64,000 nucleotides of DNA from Methanolobus psychrotolerans (lineage in GTDB: Archaea > Halobacteriota > Methanosarcinia > Methanosarcinales > Methanosarcinaceae). The translations under genes and the position numbers were made by a program. The notes beneath the pieces were generated by a model that was given only the letters and a program-made list of their open reading frames with translations, had not been told where the DNA came from and did not search any database. Location: NCBI RefSeq assembly GCF_002243045.1, contig NZ_MBKP01000019.1, forward strand, positions 59,054-123,053. Reading direction: 5' to 3'. Of this stretch, positions 42,962 through 53,016 are shown piece after piece; within the stretch, counting starts at the first letter, position 1; every line of letters begins with the position of its first letter.

Positions 42962-43552
42962 TTGGCAAGGAAAGTGCAGAGAAAATTAGACAAATGGAAG
43001 TCTAAGACATGGTACAACGTTGAAACACCGGGATTCATTAGCAGGACAAACATTGGTGTCACACCTGCAGAAACACCGGAGCAGCTCATTGGCCGTATCG
43101 TTGAAACCACTGTCGGAGAAATTGCTAACGATTTCACAAAGCATAACACAAAACTCAGGCTCGAGATCAACGAGGTTAACGGTGACGTTGCAAACACAAG
43201 GTTCCTTGGGCACGAGATTACCACAGATTATCTGCGATCTATCGTAAAGCGTCAAACATCAAGGATTGATGCAAACCTTGACATTACAACAAAAGACGGA
43301 TACGTCATCAGAGTAAAACCTATATGCTTCACTGTCAAAAGGGCAAGAACAAGCCAGATAAAAGGCATAAGGGAAGTCATGAACATTATTGTTAAGGAAC
43401 GTGCAGCAGAGCTTAACTTCGAGCAGTTTATCGAAGAAGCGATCATGGGCAAGCTTTCCGCAAACATTTACAGGAACGCAAAATCTATTTACCCACTCAG
43501 AAGAGTAGAGATCAGAAAGACAGAAGTAAGATCTGTCCCTGTAAAAGTTTAA
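42962..43552 (+). CDS. rps3ae: 30S ribosomal protein S3Ae (TTG start)
   Basis: (M)[28 protein letters not shown] start preceded by CGGAGGAATTAC. Confidence 0.93.
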   Translation: MARKVQRKLDKWKSKTWYNVETPGFISRTNIGVTPAETPEQLIGRIVETTVGEIANDFTKHNTKLRLEINEVNGDVANTRFLGHEITTDYLRSIVKRQTSRIDANLDITTKDGYVIRVKPICFTVKRARTSQIKGIREVMNIIVKERAAELNFEQFIEEAIMGKLSANIYRNAKSIYPLRRVEIRKTEVRSVPVKV

Positions 43553-43572
43553 ACCTCTTTGAAATATATATG

Positions 43573-43588
43573 GGTGGCTTTGGCCACC
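43573..43588 (+). terminator. Hairpin after rps3ae
   Basis: GGTGGC-TTTG-GCCACC then T-rich ATCTTTACTATTTTT. Confidence 0.65.
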
Positions 43589-43643
43589 TAATCTTTACTA
43601 TTTTTACGTATTTCCCGTGTGCTTTATACTACAAATGGCCACT

Positions 43644-43955
43644 TTATTCAGAAACCCTGAGCTTACGCTCATATTCATCACGGATCAGTTGCATCATTTT
43701 CAGATTGGCATCAATAACAAAACCACCAATATAACCACAGTATTTACAATGGTAAAGACCTTCGATACCACCTGCTTCATAATAGATGTCCGGGCTGCCA
43801 CAGACTGGACACACTTCCACAAGTTCTTCATCTTCATCCGACTCTGGAATATCTGTTAGTTCTATACCATTATCTTCCACGACAACATCCTCCTTTTGTG
43901 CCACCCCAACGGACACTGCACAGACATTATAATATGGATTTTTAAGACATATCAA
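43644..43955 (-). CDS. Small zinc-ribbon protein
   Basis: 103 aa; CPVCGSPDIYYEAGGIEGLYHCKYCGY. Confidence 0.75.
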   Translation of the reverse strand: MICLKNPYYNVCAVSVGVAQKEDVVVEDNGIELTDIPESDEDEELVEVCPVCGSPDIYYEAGGIEGLYHCKYCGYIGGFVIDANLKMMQLIRDEYERKLRVSE

Positions 43956-44914
43956 ACTATCCGTAAACTACCTGACAGTTCAGGAGGATAAGGGCAGAAT
44001 AGAGTTTGCTTTAAAAGATAGTCAGCACTGAATTCCTCTGCCTTGGATATGAACCATTTTCTCAGTTCAAAGATGACAGAACCATCTTCACGATATTTCT
44101 GCAGTTTCTGCATGAAGTTAAACTTTTCACTGGCACTGAGATTCCGGGATAAATAACCGAATGCATGCATCAAAGCATTGATGGTAGAGCCGGTACCTGC
44201 CTGTTTTGATAGGACTTGCAATAACAGGGACAGGTAATTTTCATAGGCATTCTCAACCGGAAAATTGCCCCTATTTGCAACAATATTCCCCATGCATGTC
44301 ATAAGCTGTTTGTCATATGCCATAAACAAAAACTTGTTTTTAGTATGATACTCAACCAATGAATTCAACGTCTGCATCTTCCCGCAAAAGGAAGCTTCCC
44401 TGAAGGAGGACAGTGCAAAGACCCGGGTCAGAAAATAATCCCTTAGTAAAGGATCATCTACATGTTTTTCATCAATAACAGGCAGATCAGGGAAAGATCT
44501 TAATACAGCATCCACGAAAAAACCATTTTCATGATGGTGCAAATATTCTTTGCTGAATGAATCCTGAAAAACCTTTGTAGTCCCAATTCCACATGAAGGA
44601 GACTTTGATTTGAGGATAAATCCATCAAAGTCTTCAAGTTTTTCAAGATATGATTTACCAAAAGCCACCATTTTATCAGTAAAATCAAGCCCTGTAGCAG
44701 GCTGAATTAGTCTTTTTTTATCTTTAAAGACTATGCGAATGGGTTCTCTGGGAACACCTAGTCCGATCTCACACTCCGGGCAGATATCGATGAAATCAAC
44801 ATATGGTTTCATGGATTCAACTAAAGGAAACTGTATCATTCCTACATCGTAGCGACAGGGAGCAAAACCAAGACATTTGCTGATTACAATGATTGGACGG
44901 GGAAATATGGACAT
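43952..44914 (-). CDS. DUF523 + DUF1722 fusion protein
   Basis: 320 aa; ISKCLGFAPCRYDVGMI...CPECEIGLGVPREPIRI...SKSPSCGIGTTKVF. Confidence 0.85.
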   Translation of the reverse strand: MSIFPRPIIVISKCLGFAPCRYDVGMIQFPLVESMKPYVDFIDICPECEIGLGVPREPIRIVFKDKKRLIQPATGLDFTDKMVAFGKSYLEKLEDFDGFILKSKSPSCGIGTTKVFQDSFSKEYLHHHENGFFVDAVLRSFPDLPVIDEKHVDDPLLRDYFLTRVFALSSFREASFCGKMQTLNSLVEYHTKNKFLFMAYDKQLMTCMGNIVANRGNFPVENAYENYLSLLLQVLSKQAGTGSTINALMHAFGYLSRNLSASEKFNFMQKLQKYREDGSVIFELRKWFISKAEEFSADYLLKQTLFCPYPPELSGSLRIV

Positions 44915-45003
44915 TTGGAATACCTCAATAGTAGGTTAAAAGAAGGAACAAAAAGGAGTTTGTGGATAAAACATAGAATAAAAAGGGAATGTTATGAATC
45001 CCC

Positions 45004-46713
45004 TCACTTATGCGTGAAATAAGCCACTACGTCCTCACCCACAGCATCGATCCTGCAGAAACCGAACCTCTCGAACTGCACGACCTTGTTCAGTTCTGAA
45101 GTAACCTGCTTCTCAGCAATACCTGTGAACTCACCATCCGGTGAAAGAACCTTTACAGGAACCCCGTCCATTGGAGCCCAGTGGATTATCCTCATTTTTT
45201 CCTTTTTCATAGATTCCATGGAGTCACCGAGATACTTTGCCTGCAGAGGTTCCAGGGATGTAATTTCCACATTATACAGGTCCTTGAGCCTGAGCTTTGA
45301 ACCTGCCTGTAGTTTTTCCACATCTTCCTTGCAAAGATAAACTTTATTGTTCACTTCAATCTCACGGCATCCACGGTCTTCTGTAGGGTGGAGAGCAGGA
45401 CTTATAGTACATGGACCTGTGCCTGTAATTTCAAGCTCGACCGGATCCCATACAAAGAAATATCTGTTGGCTATCGGGTCAACGAGCTTACGGTTCTCTG
45501 CATAGAGAGAATCCATACTGATACTGATATCAGTCTCACCGACACCCAGCTCTATCATGAATTTTCGGATTGCTTCGGGCAAAATGCCTCTCCTGCGGAT
45601 GGCACGAATCGTTGGCAGACGGGGGTCTTCCCAGCCAGTGTATTCACCTTCCTCTATCGCCTTACGCAATCCACTGGTACTGAACTTGCCGAACTCGTGC
45701 ATCTTCACACGACCCCAGTGAGTGGTTTTAGGATACTGCCATCCCAGATATTTGTAAATGTAACCCTGGCGCTTCTCACTGTCCATCAGGTCCTTGCCTC
45801 TGATGATGTGGGTCATGCCAAGCTCATGGTCCTCAATTGCACCCTCAAAGTCGAGCAATGGCCAGACACAGTATTTGTCCCCAACCTCATGACGTGGATG
45901 CGGGGTCTTGACTATCCTGAATGCACCATAATCACGCAGTGCCGGATCTTTGTGATCAATATCGGTCTTGATACGCAGGACAGCAGTTTTCTCCTCGTAC
46001 TCACCAGAAAGCATCTTGTCCCAATACTTCAGGTTCTCCTGCGGACTTACATCCCTGTGAGGACAGGCCTGCTTTGCATCCTTGAACTTCTTGAAATCCT
46101 CACCATCACAAAAACAGACATAAGCATGTCCCATTTCTATGAGCTTGCGGGCATAATCATAGTAGATTGGTATCCTGTCCGAGGCAATAACTATCTCATC
46201 AGGTTTTGCACCAAGCCATTTACAGTCATCCACATACCAGTCGTATGCTTCAAGCATCGGACGCTTTGTCTGGGGGTCAGTATCATCAAAACGTATGATG
46301 AACTTGCCACCGTATTTCTTTACATACTCGGAGTTTACAATGATACCACGGGTACTTCCAAGAGTTGGCGGACCATTGGGGTTTGGAGCAAAACGCATTA
46401 CAACCTGCTTCCCTACTTCAATATCCAGTACTTTTAAGCCCTTATCAGGTTCTTTTTTAACACTCAGCTCCTCAATGAGTTCAGGAGCAATGGCCTCAAG
46501 GCGGGCCTGCCACTGTTCAGGCGTTTCCTTTGCAACTTCTACAAGGATTTCCTGTATGAGTGGAGTAACATCCTTCGCTTTGGAACGAAGTTGTGGGCAC
46601 TCGCCCATGACACGGCCCATAACAGCACCGATCTGTGGTGCCTGGCCGTATTTCACAGCATTCTGGAGAGCATATTTCTCTATCGTTTTCTTATCATCAT
46701 CAGTTAAAGTCAT
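45004..46713 (-). CDS. gltX: Glutamyl-tRNA synthetase, archaeal type
   Basis: VVMRFAPNPNGPPTLGSTRGIIVNSEY; KMHEFGKFSTSGLRKAIEEGEYTGWEDPRLPTI. Confidence 0.95.
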   Translation of the reverse strand: MTLTDDDKKTIEKYALQNAVKYGQAPQIGAVMGRVMGECPQLRSKAKDVTPLIQEILVEVAKETPEQWQARLEAIAPELIEELSVKKEPDKGLKVLDIEVGKQVVMRFAPNPNGPPTLGSTRGIIVNSEYVKKYGGKFIIRFDDTDPQTKRPMLEAYDWYVDDCKWLGAKPDEIVIASDRIPIYYDYARKLIEMGHAYVCFCDGEDFKKFKDAKQACPHRDVSPQENLKYWDKMLSGEYEEKTAVLRIKTDIDHKDPALRDYGAFRIVKTPHPRHEVGDKYCVWPLLDFEGAIEDHELGMTHIIRGKDLMDSEKRQGYIYKYLGWQYPKTTHWGRVKMHEFGKFSTSGLRKAIEEGEYTGWEDPRLPTIRAIRRRGILPEAIRKFMIELGVGETDISISMDSLYAENRKLVDPIANRYFFVWDPVELEITGTGPCTISPALHPTEDRGCREIEVNNKVYLCKEDVEKLQAGSKLRLKDLYNVEITSLEPLQAKYLGDSMESMKKEKMRIIHWAPMDGVPVKVLSPDGEFTGIAEKQVTSELNKVVQFERFGFCRIDAVGEDVVAYFTHK

Positions 46714-46828
46714 TATAAATCTCCGAAAAAATAAGATCAACATGAATAAGGGATCTGGAATGTTCCTTAGTCTCTTTAAAGACAGACATAATAGGATGAA
46801 TTATAAGAACTGAACTTAAAAGATATGG

Positions 46829-47128
46829 TCAGAAAGATTTTCCAATCTCCCTTATCACTTCTGATCTGATGATTATGCCAGTAACATCCTTCTCAAAATC
46901 AGAAAAGAATTTGTCCACTGCATCACCTGCCATGGCACCGTGAGATGAAGGCTTTATCAACTGCTCCTGTTCAAGCACACGCAATGAATACCGCACCTTG
47001 TGTGTCGGCATGCCTGTTTCTTCTGCCAGTTTGAGTATGCCGATTGGCCCGCGGTCGATAACAACTTTTAAAACTTCCAGATGGCGCTGGGAAAGTTCCA
47101 GCTCCCTGTTAACCTGATCGAATAACAT
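46829..47128 (-). CDS. Winged-helix transcriptional regulator-like protein
   Basis: 99 aa; LEVLKVVIDRGPIGILKLAEETGMPTHKVRYSLRVLEQEQLI. Confidence 0.75.
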   Translation of the reverse strand: MLFDQVNRELELSQRHLEVLKVVIDRGPIGILKLAEETGMPTHKVRYSLRVLEQEQLIKPSSHGAMAGDAVDKFFSDFEKDVTGIIIRSEVIREIGKSF

Positions 47129-47859
47129 TATGCAACCTCGTTGATCAAAGTTCCTATTCCCTCAATCTCCACCTCTACAACATCTCCCGGATGAAGTTCA
47201 CCCACGCCTGGAGGAGTACCTGTTGCAATGATATCCCCCACTTCCAGCGTCATTACTCCCGTAATGAACTCTATCAGGTAAGGCACATCGAATATAAGCT
47301 TGGAGATATTTGAATCCTGCATCACTTCACCATTGACACGGCTTATGATCGAAGCATCCTCCGGGTTGAAATCCGCAACCGTAGTTATGAAAGGACCCAC
47401 CGGGGCAAAAGTATCAAAACTCTTGGCTCTTGTCCACTGTCCATCCTTCTGCTGCAGGTCACGGGCAGTTACATCATTAAAGCATGTAAAACCTGCAATA
47501 ACATCATAAGCTCTTTCATAGGTTATGTTCTTGCATTTTTTTCCAATTATAATAGCCAGCTCCGCTTCAAAATCCACTTTTTTGCTGATCTTCGGGTAAA
47601 GGATCTTCCCATGGTGTCCAATCACAGCAGATGATGGCTTGATAAAAAGTATTGGTTCTTCAGGAACGCTCAGGCCAAGTTCCTTTGCATGATCATGGTA
47701 ATTAAGACCCACACAAACTATCTTGGAAGGATTCGAAGGCGGCAGTACCTCTAACTCTGAAAGTTCATACTCCATACATGAACCTTCCTGTGAAATTACG
47801 GCATTACCACATACCTCTCCGTAAAATACTTCATCATTGTACCTGAATCGTCCAAACAT
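47128..47859 (-). CDS. Fumarylacetoacetate hydrolase family protein
   Basis: KIVCVGLNYHDHAKELGLSVPEEPILFIKPSSAVIGH; TGTPPGVGELHPGDVVEVEIEGIGTL. Confidence 0.93.
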   Translation of the reverse strand: MFGRFRYNDEVFYGEVCGNAVISQEGSCMEYELSELEVLPPSNPSKIVCVGLNYHDHAKELGLSVPEEPILFIKPSSAVIGHHGKILYPKISKKVDFEAELAIIIGKKCKNITYERAYDVIAGFTCFNDVTARDLQQKDGQWTRAKSFDTFAPVGPFITTVADFNPEDASIISRVNGEVMQDSNISKLIFDVPYLIEFITGVMTLEVGDIIATGTPPGVGELHPGDVVEVEIEGIGTLINEVA

Positions 47860-47967
47860 TAGTGGAACTGTTTTGTTTTCATTCTAGATAAGGGTGAGTG
47901 TTCAAAAGAGTACAAAATACAAGGTGCAGATAAGTATTTAAGTACTGTCGCAGATTCCAGTTTTCTA

Positions 47968-49203
47968 ATGATAATACCTGTAATAATACTTGCAATTGTA
48001 TTTTTCCTTACAGCTGTGAGGCAGGTTGGAAACATCCGCCTTGAAATATGGCAGATAATGACCCTTGGCACCCTGGCAGTACTGATAACCGGCCAGATAT
48101 CGATAGCTTATGCCATGGGTGCTGTGAATCTCGATGTCATGATTTTTCTTTTCGGGATGTTCACAATAGGACAGGCTCTAGAAATGAGTGGATACCTGTC
48201 TCATCTATCATATCGTTTTTTCAAAAATGCAGGCTCAATTGATGCAATTATACTTTACATCCTGTTTGGAATGGGATTTGCTTCTGCATTTTTGATGAAC
48301 GATACACTTGCGATCATAGGTACACCTGTAGTATTGCTTCTTGCAAAAGAACACCGCATAAACCCTAAACTATTACTGATGGCGCTGGCTTTTGCAGTGA
48401 CAACAGGAAGTGTTATTAGTCCAATCGGAAATCCGCAGAATCTCCTGATAGCGCTTGGAAGCGATATGAAAAACCCATTCCTGACATTCATGAAATACTT
48501 GCTGCTACCAACGGCTATCAACCTCTTCATCGCTTACCTGCTCCTCAAAATATCCTACAGGGAACACTTTACTTCACCCTCACTGAACCATTCAAAGCCG
48601 ACAGTCACTGATATCAGACTTGCAAGGCTTTCCAGGATGTCGCTCTTACTTGTACTTTCAATGGTCTGCATAAAAATACTATTGGCTTTATCAGGATTGC
48701 AATTTGACCTTAAACTGACATATATCGCCCTTATATCAGCACTTCCGATACTGTTGCTGAGCAAAAGGAGAAAGGAAGTTCTGAAGAGCATGGACTGGCA
48801 CACGCTCATTTTCTTTGCAGCGATGTTCATTCTCATGGAAAGCGTCTGGAACAGTGGTTTTTTCCAGAATGCCATCAGTGGTTCCGGAGTAGATATCACA
48901 GCAACCCCCATGATACTGGCAATAAGTGTCTTCCTTAGCCAGTTCATCTCAAATGTGCCCCTGGTAGCTCTTTATATGCCAATACTCTCACATGCAAATA
49001 TCACAACCGGAGGGTTGCTTGCACTAGCTGCAGGTAGTACCATTGCAGGAAATCTCTCCATACTCGGAGCTGCAAGTAATGTGATTATCATACAGAATGC
49101 AGAGCGTAAAGGCAAAGTCTGCCTTAGTTTCATTGAGTTTGCCAGGGTAGGGATTCCACTAACCATTATGCAAGTATTTGTATACTGGCTCTTCCTGTCA
49201 TAA
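47968..49203 (+). CDS. SLC13/ArsB-type anion transporter
   Basis: 411 aa polytopic; SPIGNPQNLLIALGS, QFISNVPLVALYMP. Confidence 0.85.
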   Translation: MIIPVIILAIVFFLTAVRQVGNIRLEIWQIMTLGTLAVLITGQISIAYAMGAVNLDVMIFLFGMFTIGQALEMSGYLSHLSYRFFKNAGSIDAIILYILFGMGFASAFLMNDTLAIIGTPVVLLLAKEHRINPKLLLMALAFAVTTGSVISPIGNPQNLLIALGSDMKNPFLTFMKYLLLPTAINLFIAYLLLKISYREHFTSPSLNHSKPTVTDIRLARLSRMSLLLVLSMVCIKILLALSGLQFDLKLTYIALISALPILLLSKRRKEVLKSMDWHTLIFFAAMFILMESVWNSGFFQNAISGSGVDITATPMILAISVFLSQFISNVPLVALYMPILSHANITTGGLLALAAGSTIAGNLSILGAASNVIIIQNAERKGKVCLSFIEFARVGIPLTIMQVFVYWLFLS

Positions 49204-49315
49204 AATTTGAGCACACAACCTGTAAAATATCATAAATTTAAAAATGACATCTGACCCTTCAGACATCATATAATAATTGCCGGATGCGCAAATATGTTCC
49301 CACAGATAGTACCTT

Positions 49316-50377
49316 TTAAAGAAGAGAGTTTACTAATAGAACAATAAGCATTGCAACAATACCTATTGCCCAGAATTTTATTGTTTCATTCAATGGTATC
49401 CTGATGTCCATGATATCAACTCCAGAAGCAACAACTGACTTTGGACTGGCAATGGTATTGGAAGATGCACTATATCCTGAGATTACATGGTTTTCTATAG
49501 ATTCCCCTGCATCATACTCAGCTGCCTGTTTATTATGTTTGGGAGCTTGAGAAATGTCTGCCAGAGAAGAGCGGGTACGTTCGGATACAGAAGTCACAGG
49601 TTGCCTGCTACGGATAATATTTTCATCTGAACTGAATGAAGAAGGTGATTCTTCCTTAACTCGCATAGGAGTGGAAGAAAATGTATCTTCTCTTTCTTCA
49701 ACGGTTTCCACTTTAACTTCAGAAAGTGCTGGTGCTGTAAATGAAGAGATTGCCTCATCTTCTTTATCGTCCATGTAGTTGCTATTTGAAACAGCCTCCG
49801 GTTCTGATTTCACAGGCGATTCGTCATAACCTTTACCAAAAAAGTCTTCCCGATCATTTCTGATAATTGAAGGGGAACCATTATCCTCTTCTTCAGAAAC
49901 TACGTTGCTGAATATGGACTCATCACCCTCGGGAGGCCTGAAAGAGTATTCACTTTCCTGTGAAAGGTCGCTCTTTTCTGCCATAACAGGATCCGGTGTT
50001 TCTATGATCCATTGCTCTTCATTGTCGCTTTCATCTGCCACAACAGGTTCATGAGGGCTAGGAGGAAACACTGCATACTCATCAACAGAAGGAGCTGGAG
50101 ACGCAGTTGCTTCATATTTCTTACCAATAAGACCCTGATAATCGGGATCAATCTCTATTGCAAGATCAAAACATTTCTTTGCTTCCTCGAAACGTCCGAG
50201 TTTTTCAAGACACCTGCCCTTCTTGAACCAGGCTTCCGCATTATATGGATCAATATCCAATGATTTGGTATAATATTCTATCTGTTTTTCAATTGTTTTG
50301 GCTGTATCGGCCATCTTCATCCAGTTCTCTGCAGCTTTCTGTTTTTTCTTGGATTTTACGTCATCTAGCATTCCCAT
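49316..50377 (-). CDS. TPR protein with acidic linker and C-terminal TM anchor
   Basis: TKSLDIDPYNAEAWFKKGRCLEKLGRFEEAKKCFDLAIEIDPDY; C-terminal FWAIGIVAMLIVLLVNSLL. Confidence 0.8.
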   Translation of the reverse strand: MGMLDDVKSKKKQKAAENWMKMADTAKTIEKQIEYYTKSLDIDPYNAEAWFKKGRCLEKLGRFEEAKKCFDLAIEIDPDYQGLIGKKYEATASPAPSVDEYAVFPPSPHEPVVADESDNEEQWIIETPDPVMAEKSDLSQESEYSFRPPEGDESIFSNVVSEEEDNGSPSIIRNDREDFFGKGYDESPVKSEPEAVSNSNYMDDKEDEAISSFTAPALSEVKVETVEEREDTFSSTPMRVKEESPSSFSSDENIIRSRQPVTSVSERTRSSLADISQAPKHNKQAAEYDAGESIENHVISGYSASSNTIASPKSVVASGVDIMDIRIPLNETIKFWAIGIVAMLIVLLVNSLL

Positions 50378-50555
50378 ATTAACACCTTTTTTTAATCGAT
50401 TAACACACCTATTACTGGTCCGGCAATGTTTGAAATGATTAGTATTTGTCAGTTATAAGGTTTTATTGAATAACTGTTTTTGCTTATTTTCAAGCATGTG
50501 TAATTAATATAAAAATGTGTTTACAGAATAGAATAGATTACTATTTGTTAAAAGA

Positions 50556-51089
50556 TCAGCTTTTTATTTCCTCATATTCAAAAGCCCACATTGGAAGGCC
50601 ATCAATTTCAATGTGTTCCAGGTGTTCCATTTCATGATCAGCATAAAAGGCAGAAGGACCTGTAAACGACACGTTCTTTTCATCAAGCTCTTTGACGAAT
50701 ATCTTCTTCCTTTCTGTACTCACCGACGCAACTATTATCCTTTCTGCTTTAAGGACCACTGAATATGGTCGTGTGAGAAGGACACGCTCGTCCCTGCCAC
50801 CACACTTCTCAAGTCTGTAGACGATCCCTTCCTTTGAAACATATTCCGGATTTAAAAGAAGGTATACTTCTTCAATGGTATGGCCTGTTCTGGTTTCCTC
50901 GTTGTATGTCGTGAACACCTTCATCACTGAAATGCTCTTAAGGTCTTCTGTAGAATAGCTCCAGGCACCGCCGACCTTCAGGGAAAGTACCATTGGATAA
51001 AAAGCATCCTTTGGTAAATCGAACCTGCCAAACATTGCCTCTTCCCTTGCACTGAATTTCAGAATTGCTTTGAGATCATTGATTTTCAT
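50556..51089 (-). CDS. Divergent peptide-deformylase-like protein
   Basis: NPEYVSKEGIVYRLEKCGGRDERVLLTRPYSVVLKA (EGC-like Cys motif) and FYADHEMEHLEHIEIDG (HExxH, as QHExDHLxG). Confidence 0.65.
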   Translation of the reverse strand: MKINDLKAILKFSAREEAMFGRFDLPKDAFYPMVLSLKVGGAWSYSTEDLKSISVMKVFTTYNEETRTGHTIEEVYLLLNPEYVSKEGIVYRLEKCGGRDERVLLTRPYSVVLKAERIIVASVSTERKKIFVKELDEKNVSFTGPSAFYADHEMEHLEHIEIDGLPMWAFEYEEIKS

Positions 51090-51277
51090 TTTTACTCTAA
51101 TCAACTATTGATGTAGACAATTAAATAACTTAAGGAAAACATATTTGAACCTTTTATTATTATAAGCATTATTCATCCAGTTCCCAAAGAGAAAGAGGGA
51201 GAATCTGATAACAAAAAACTATGTTTATATTCTACTACACATATTAGTTTTTATTCAGAATCAATGGAGCAGCGCTT

Positions 51278-51505
51278 ATGAAAATGAGAATGGTAAAATG
51301 CAGCGATGTCGGAATTGACAATTGCAGCTATATAGCACTTGGAAATGACCTTGATGAAGTTGAGCAGAACATGCTCTCACATATCGAAACCGAACATCAC
51401 GAATTCCTTGCGAACCTGAATGAGCATGAAGTCCATCTCCTTAAACATAGGATATCCACATTCCTTGGGAGAAGTTGTGGTTGTGGGCACCTTGAAATGC
51501 CCTGA
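51278..51505 (+). CDS. DUF1059-like small protein
   Basis: 75 aa; MKMRMVKCSDVGIDNCSYIALGNDLDEVEQNMLSHIETEH. Confidence 0.7.
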   Translation: MKMRMVKCSDVGIDNCSYIALGNDLDEVEQNMLSHIETEHHEFLANLNEHEVHLLKHRISTFLGRSCGCGHLEMP

Positions 51506-51679
51506 TCAGACTTATTCTTTATTTAACTTTTCACTATTTTATGATTCCGCCTTTAATTTTACGCTTTACCAAGAAATTATGGATCTGGTGTAGATGGACG
51601 GAATGTTATGTAATCAGGCTATCGTTATTTTAATGTCTTTAGTCCATCGTATTAATATATAGGGAACTTCCAATAATTA

Positions 51680-51792
51680 TATAGCTATTTTGGAATATGG
51701 ATGCAGGGGTTATGGCATCCACTCCGCTACGTTTGGATCTAAACCTGTTACTTGATCAGGATTGACCTGAGATTGCCGGAAAAATAGCTATA
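51680..51792 (+). ncRNA. Candidate structured 5' leader RNA
   Basis: 12-bp perfect closing stem TATAGCTATTTT (51680-51691)/AAAATAGCTATA (51781-51792) enclosing TGGATGC/GCATCCA (51698-51721) and TCAGG/CCTGA (51756-51770) hairpins; TATA-like ATTAATATATAG about 25 nt upstream. Confidence 0.5.
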
Positions 51793-51813
51793 CAAACATG
51801 TGGGAGATATTAT

Positions 51814-52155
51814 ATGGACAACATAAAGAAAGTCGGTCTTTTAGGAGCTGCAGCACTTATTGGGGCAGGACTTGCAGCATTGTCAGAAGAAAGAATAAGA
51901 GAATTTATAAAAGAAAAAGTTGAAGCTGGAAAGCTCAGCAAAGAGGAAGGCAAGATTCTTGTGGATGATCTTGTCAGTGAGACAAAAAAACAGAAGTTGA
52001 ACCTGGAAAAGAATATCATTGAAAAGCTTCACAGTTCGGTAAAGATGGCAAATCAAGAGCTTGCAGACCTATCAGATAAGATAGATGAAATGAAAATACA
52101 GGAACTTGAAGCTGAACTTGAAAGAATGAAAAGTCTTAGGAAAGCAGGAAAATAA
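51814..52155 (+). CDS. Phasin-like coiled-coil protein
   Basis: 113 aa; Gly/Ala-rich N-terminus, then ERIREFIKEKVEAGKLSKEEGKILVDDLVSETKKQKLNLEKNI; SD GGGAG. Confidence 0.7.
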   Translation: MDNIKKVGLLGAAALIGAGLAALSEERIREFIKEKVEAGKLSKEEGKILVDDLVSETKKQKLNLEKNIIEKLHSSVKMANQELADLSDKIDEMKIQELEAELERMKSLRKAGK

Positions 52156-52298
52156 TAGCTTTCTCTTTCTTTTTTGGTAATGCTATCCCAGAGTCAGCTA
52201 TTATCTGACCTTATTATATGACAGAATATGTATCTTTGTTCCTTCATAATTCTTATAACAATGATTCTTTAGAACAAAAGAAAACAGGAGATACTCTG

Positions 52299-52763
52299 TC
52301 ATTTGACTATCATGACCCTTGTCTTTGCATGCCTGCCAACGTCTGATGCCACGCTTCCAACAATCACCCTGTCCAGACCGGTCCTTCCCAGGGTGCCCAT
52401 TACAATCAGATCAAACTCGTTCTTTTCAGCAAAATTTATGATCTCTGAACCGGGATGTCCTTCAAGTAGCACGGTTTCCACCTGAACACCTGCTTTGGAT
52501 CCCATATCCTTTACAATTTCAAGTACATTTATCCCATCCTGCTCAAGCTGTTTATGGAAGTTTACCTCATCGGTTGATACTTTTTTTGGCGGTTCAATCG
52601 GTACCCCGAAATAAGAAAGATGAGGTATCATTGGCATTACATTCACCGCATAAAGCTTCGCTTCAGCCAGTCTTGCAATCTCGATCCCGGAAATCGCTGC
52701 CTTGTTCGCATTTTCAGACCCATCGGTTGCGATCATTATTTTTTTGTACAATTCACTTTCCAT
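52299..52763 (-). CDS. Universal stress protein UspA family
   Basis: KKIMIATDGSENANKAA...DLIVMGTLGRTGLDRVIVGSVASDVGRHAKTRVMIVK. Confidence 0.95.
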   Translation of the reverse strand: MESELYKKIMIATDGSENANKAAISGIEIARLAEAKLYAVNVMPMIPHLSYFGVPIEPPKKVSTDEVNFHKQLEQDGINVLEIVKDMGSKAGVQVETVLLEGHPGSEIINFAEKNEFDLIVMGTLGRTGLDRVIVGSVASDVGRHAKTRVMIVK

Positions 52764-53016
52764 AGTATGCACTCCCTAATAAAGTTATAAAACACTTATA
52801 GGATTAATTATTTGTGGTTATGTGTGACACTTATAGTAAACCAACCCTGATCCATATATCCTGATATAGTTACAAAAAGAATTAATATATAATGAGGTTT
52901 CATTGAATTATCGAAGCAAACATGAAGAATTTAAGATGACATGGATCAATAATCCGTTTCTGTGATTTTAACCTGACATTTTTTGATGTCGTTTTAGCAT
53001 AAGGAGTGGGCCGACA

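Noticed and set aside
45388-46437. 349-aa plus-strand ORF
   Set aside because: Entirely antisense to the well-supported gltX; composition is that of a shadow ORF.
46295-46813. 172-aa plus-strand ORF
   Set aside because: Mostly antisense to gltX; no independent support.
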